Part shown: in pieces, positions 36,829 to 37,449 of the stretch
How the letters are laid out: each line of letters begins with the position of its first letter
Position numbering within the stretch: the stretch's first letter is position 1
Assembly (NCBI GenBank): GCA_030654075.1
Contig: JAURYB010000194.1
Span: forward strand, 1-37,449
Direction of reading: 5' to 3'
DNA: 37,449 nucleotides
Origin: Bacteroidales bacterium
Lineage (GTDB): Bacteria > Bacteroidota > Bacteroidia > Bacteroidales > UBA4417
The notes under the pieces: model-generated
Told to the model about the DNA's origin: nothing
Databases searched by the model: none
The model's input: only the letters and a program-made list of their open reading frames with translations
Made by a program: the position numbers and the translations under genes

Positions 36829-36996
36829 ATGTCGTTGTTAACCATCTTGTTAGTAATAGTTCTTGCCGGTGTCCTTCTTTGGGTGATAAACAGCTATATC
36901 CCTATGCAAGGCACACTTAAGAAAATTCTCAACCTTGTAGTTGTAATAGTGGTAATTATCTGGCTTCTGAAAGTGTTTGGCTTTTCAGCTACCTGA
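36829..36996 (+). CDS. Thivi_2564-family small membrane protein
   Basis: 55 aa. Two hydrophobic helices (LLTILLVIVLAGVLLWVI and LNLVVVIVVIIWLLKVFGF) flank a short loop with the recognisable NSYIPMQGTLKKIL, which matches the Thivi_2564 family of tiny membrane proteins (usual length about 55). The function is unknown; in many bacteria it lies near stress-response genes. It has a consensus promoter just upstream and a hairpin downstream. Confidence 0.82.
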   Translation: MSLLTILLVIVLAGVLLWVINSYIPMQGTLKKILNLVVVIVVIIWLLKVFGFSAT

Positions 36997-37041
36997 TGAA
37001 TATACATGTGTAACCAATTTAAACTGCAGTTTTCCTTATTG

Positions 37042-37069
37042 AGGCTGTTCGAAGTGTGAACAGCCTTTA
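37042..37069 (+). terminator. Hairpin after the Thivi_2564-like gene
   Basis: AGGCTGTTC (37042-37050) pairs perfectly with GAACAGCCT (37058-37066) around a 7-base loop, followed by only TTAT. It is probably a terminator or attenuator, though the T-run is short. Confidence 0.6.
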
Positions 37070-37134
37070 TACTGCATTACAATCCTGGCAAAACAGCTAT
37101 TTTCTATTGTAACAATACTCTTAAAACAAAAATC

Positions 37135-37329
37135 ATGAACCTTAAAAGAATTTTCGGGGCATTACTCACATTACTCGGAATCGGCGGGCTTATTTATGAT
37201 GCCGTATTGTTTGTTAATACTTCGGGCAGTACACGCGATATTAAAGCGCTTGTAATCTACAGTATACTCGGAATTATATTTTTCGCAGCCGGCATCAGCC
37301 TGATACGGGCAACAAAAGATGAATCATAA
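37135..37329 (+). CDS. Small two-helix membrane protein, hypothetical
   Basis: 64 aa. Helices at about 5-27 (IFGALLTLLGIGGLIYDAVLF) and 37-58 (ALVIYSILGIIFFAAGISLI) are joined by a polar loop (NTSGSTRDIK); the C-terminus is charged (RATKDES). I have seen near-identical small proteins in many Bacteroidota, without known function. The ATG at 37135 follows an A-rich leader typical of the phylum. It lies on the same strand as the Thivi_2564-like gene and a lipoprotein start, so a set of envelope stress proteins is likely. Confidence 0.75.
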   Translation: MNLKRIFGALLTLLGIGGLIYDAVLFVNTSGSTRDIKALVIYSILGIIFFAAGISLIRATKDES

Positions 37330-37363
37330 AATGTGTATTACACTAAATCTATATAATTATAAA

Positions 37364-37449
37364 ATGAAAAAAATCAGGAAAATTTCCCTATTCGTATTAT
37401 TCTCCGGATTGCTGTTTGCCGGCTCTTCCTGTGTTGTATTCCCAAATCA
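37364..37449 (+). CDS. Lipoprotein, N-terminal part only (cut by window end)
   Basis: The frame starts MKKIRKISLFVLFSGLLFAG and continues SSCVVFPN until the window ends. The basic start, hydrophobic core and AGSSC give a plausible lipoprotein signal with Cys at residue 23. Nothing can be said about the mature protein. Confidence 0.65.
   Translation, partial: MKKIRKISLFVLFSGLLFAGSSCVVFPN

Overview
The window is chromosomal DNA from a member of the Bacteroidota, most likely a Bacteroidales or Marinilabiliales type with a type IX secretion system. The evidence is secreted proteins with both T9SS C-terminal signals (type A and type B), a PorP/SprF protein, PorV/PorQ-like and DUF5916 outer-membrane proteins, a GyrB with the typical Bacteroidota C-terminus, and promoters of the TTG-N19/20-TAnnTTTG type. 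No tRNA, rRNA, CRISPR array or intact insertion sequence was seen.

Layout. (1) 1-4443: poorly conserved or broken reading frames, then a tight secretion operon of an Ig-like exported protein, a T9SS type-B protein with a cohesin-like domain, and PorP/SprF. (2) 4696-6665: an RprX/RprY-like sensor kinase and OmpR-type regulator, followed by an unusual inverted repeat field (6699-7243). (3) 7245-15895: mostly minus-strand genes: a TIGR01212 radical SAM protein, a POT peptide transporter, a helix-hairpin-helix outer-membrane protein, a PorV/PorQ-like barrel and gyrB, plus a plus-strand DUF2461 gene. (4) 16135-22036: a DUF5916 outer-membrane protein, divergent from a LytS/LytTR two-component pair with a strong promoter, then an acyltransferase-like membrane protein. 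(5) 22356-22550: a small nested inverted-repeat element, with a half copy near 36.1 kb. (6) 22960-33106: an accessory cluster: PqqD-like protein, T9SS cargo, ATP-grasp ligase, DUF2202 lipoprotein, fold-type-III PLP decarboxylase, urea-transporter/M23 fusion, YaiO-like barrel and two TPR proteins. (7) 33195-35822: a second DUF5916 protein. (8) 36775-37449: small stress-type membrane proteins behind a consensus promoter.

The most interesting part is region 6. The decarboxylase carries an N-terminal extension that looks like a RiPP leader, and it sits with a PqqD-like protein (a leader-binding fold) and an ATP-grasp enzyme. Downstream and closely coupled are a urea-channel-like membrane domain fused to an M23 peptidase-like domain, and an outer-membrane barrel. 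I infer a pathway that makes an amino-acid- or peptide-derived amine and moves it across the envelope; the product is unknown.

A second clear result is a tandem duplication of about 1.16 kb (first unit from about 31.11 kb, second unit to about 33.41 kb). It left two intact TPR genes, a broken 3' fragment of a DUF5916 gene and a broken 3' fragment of a YaiO-like gene, all at a constant offset of 1162-1163 bp.
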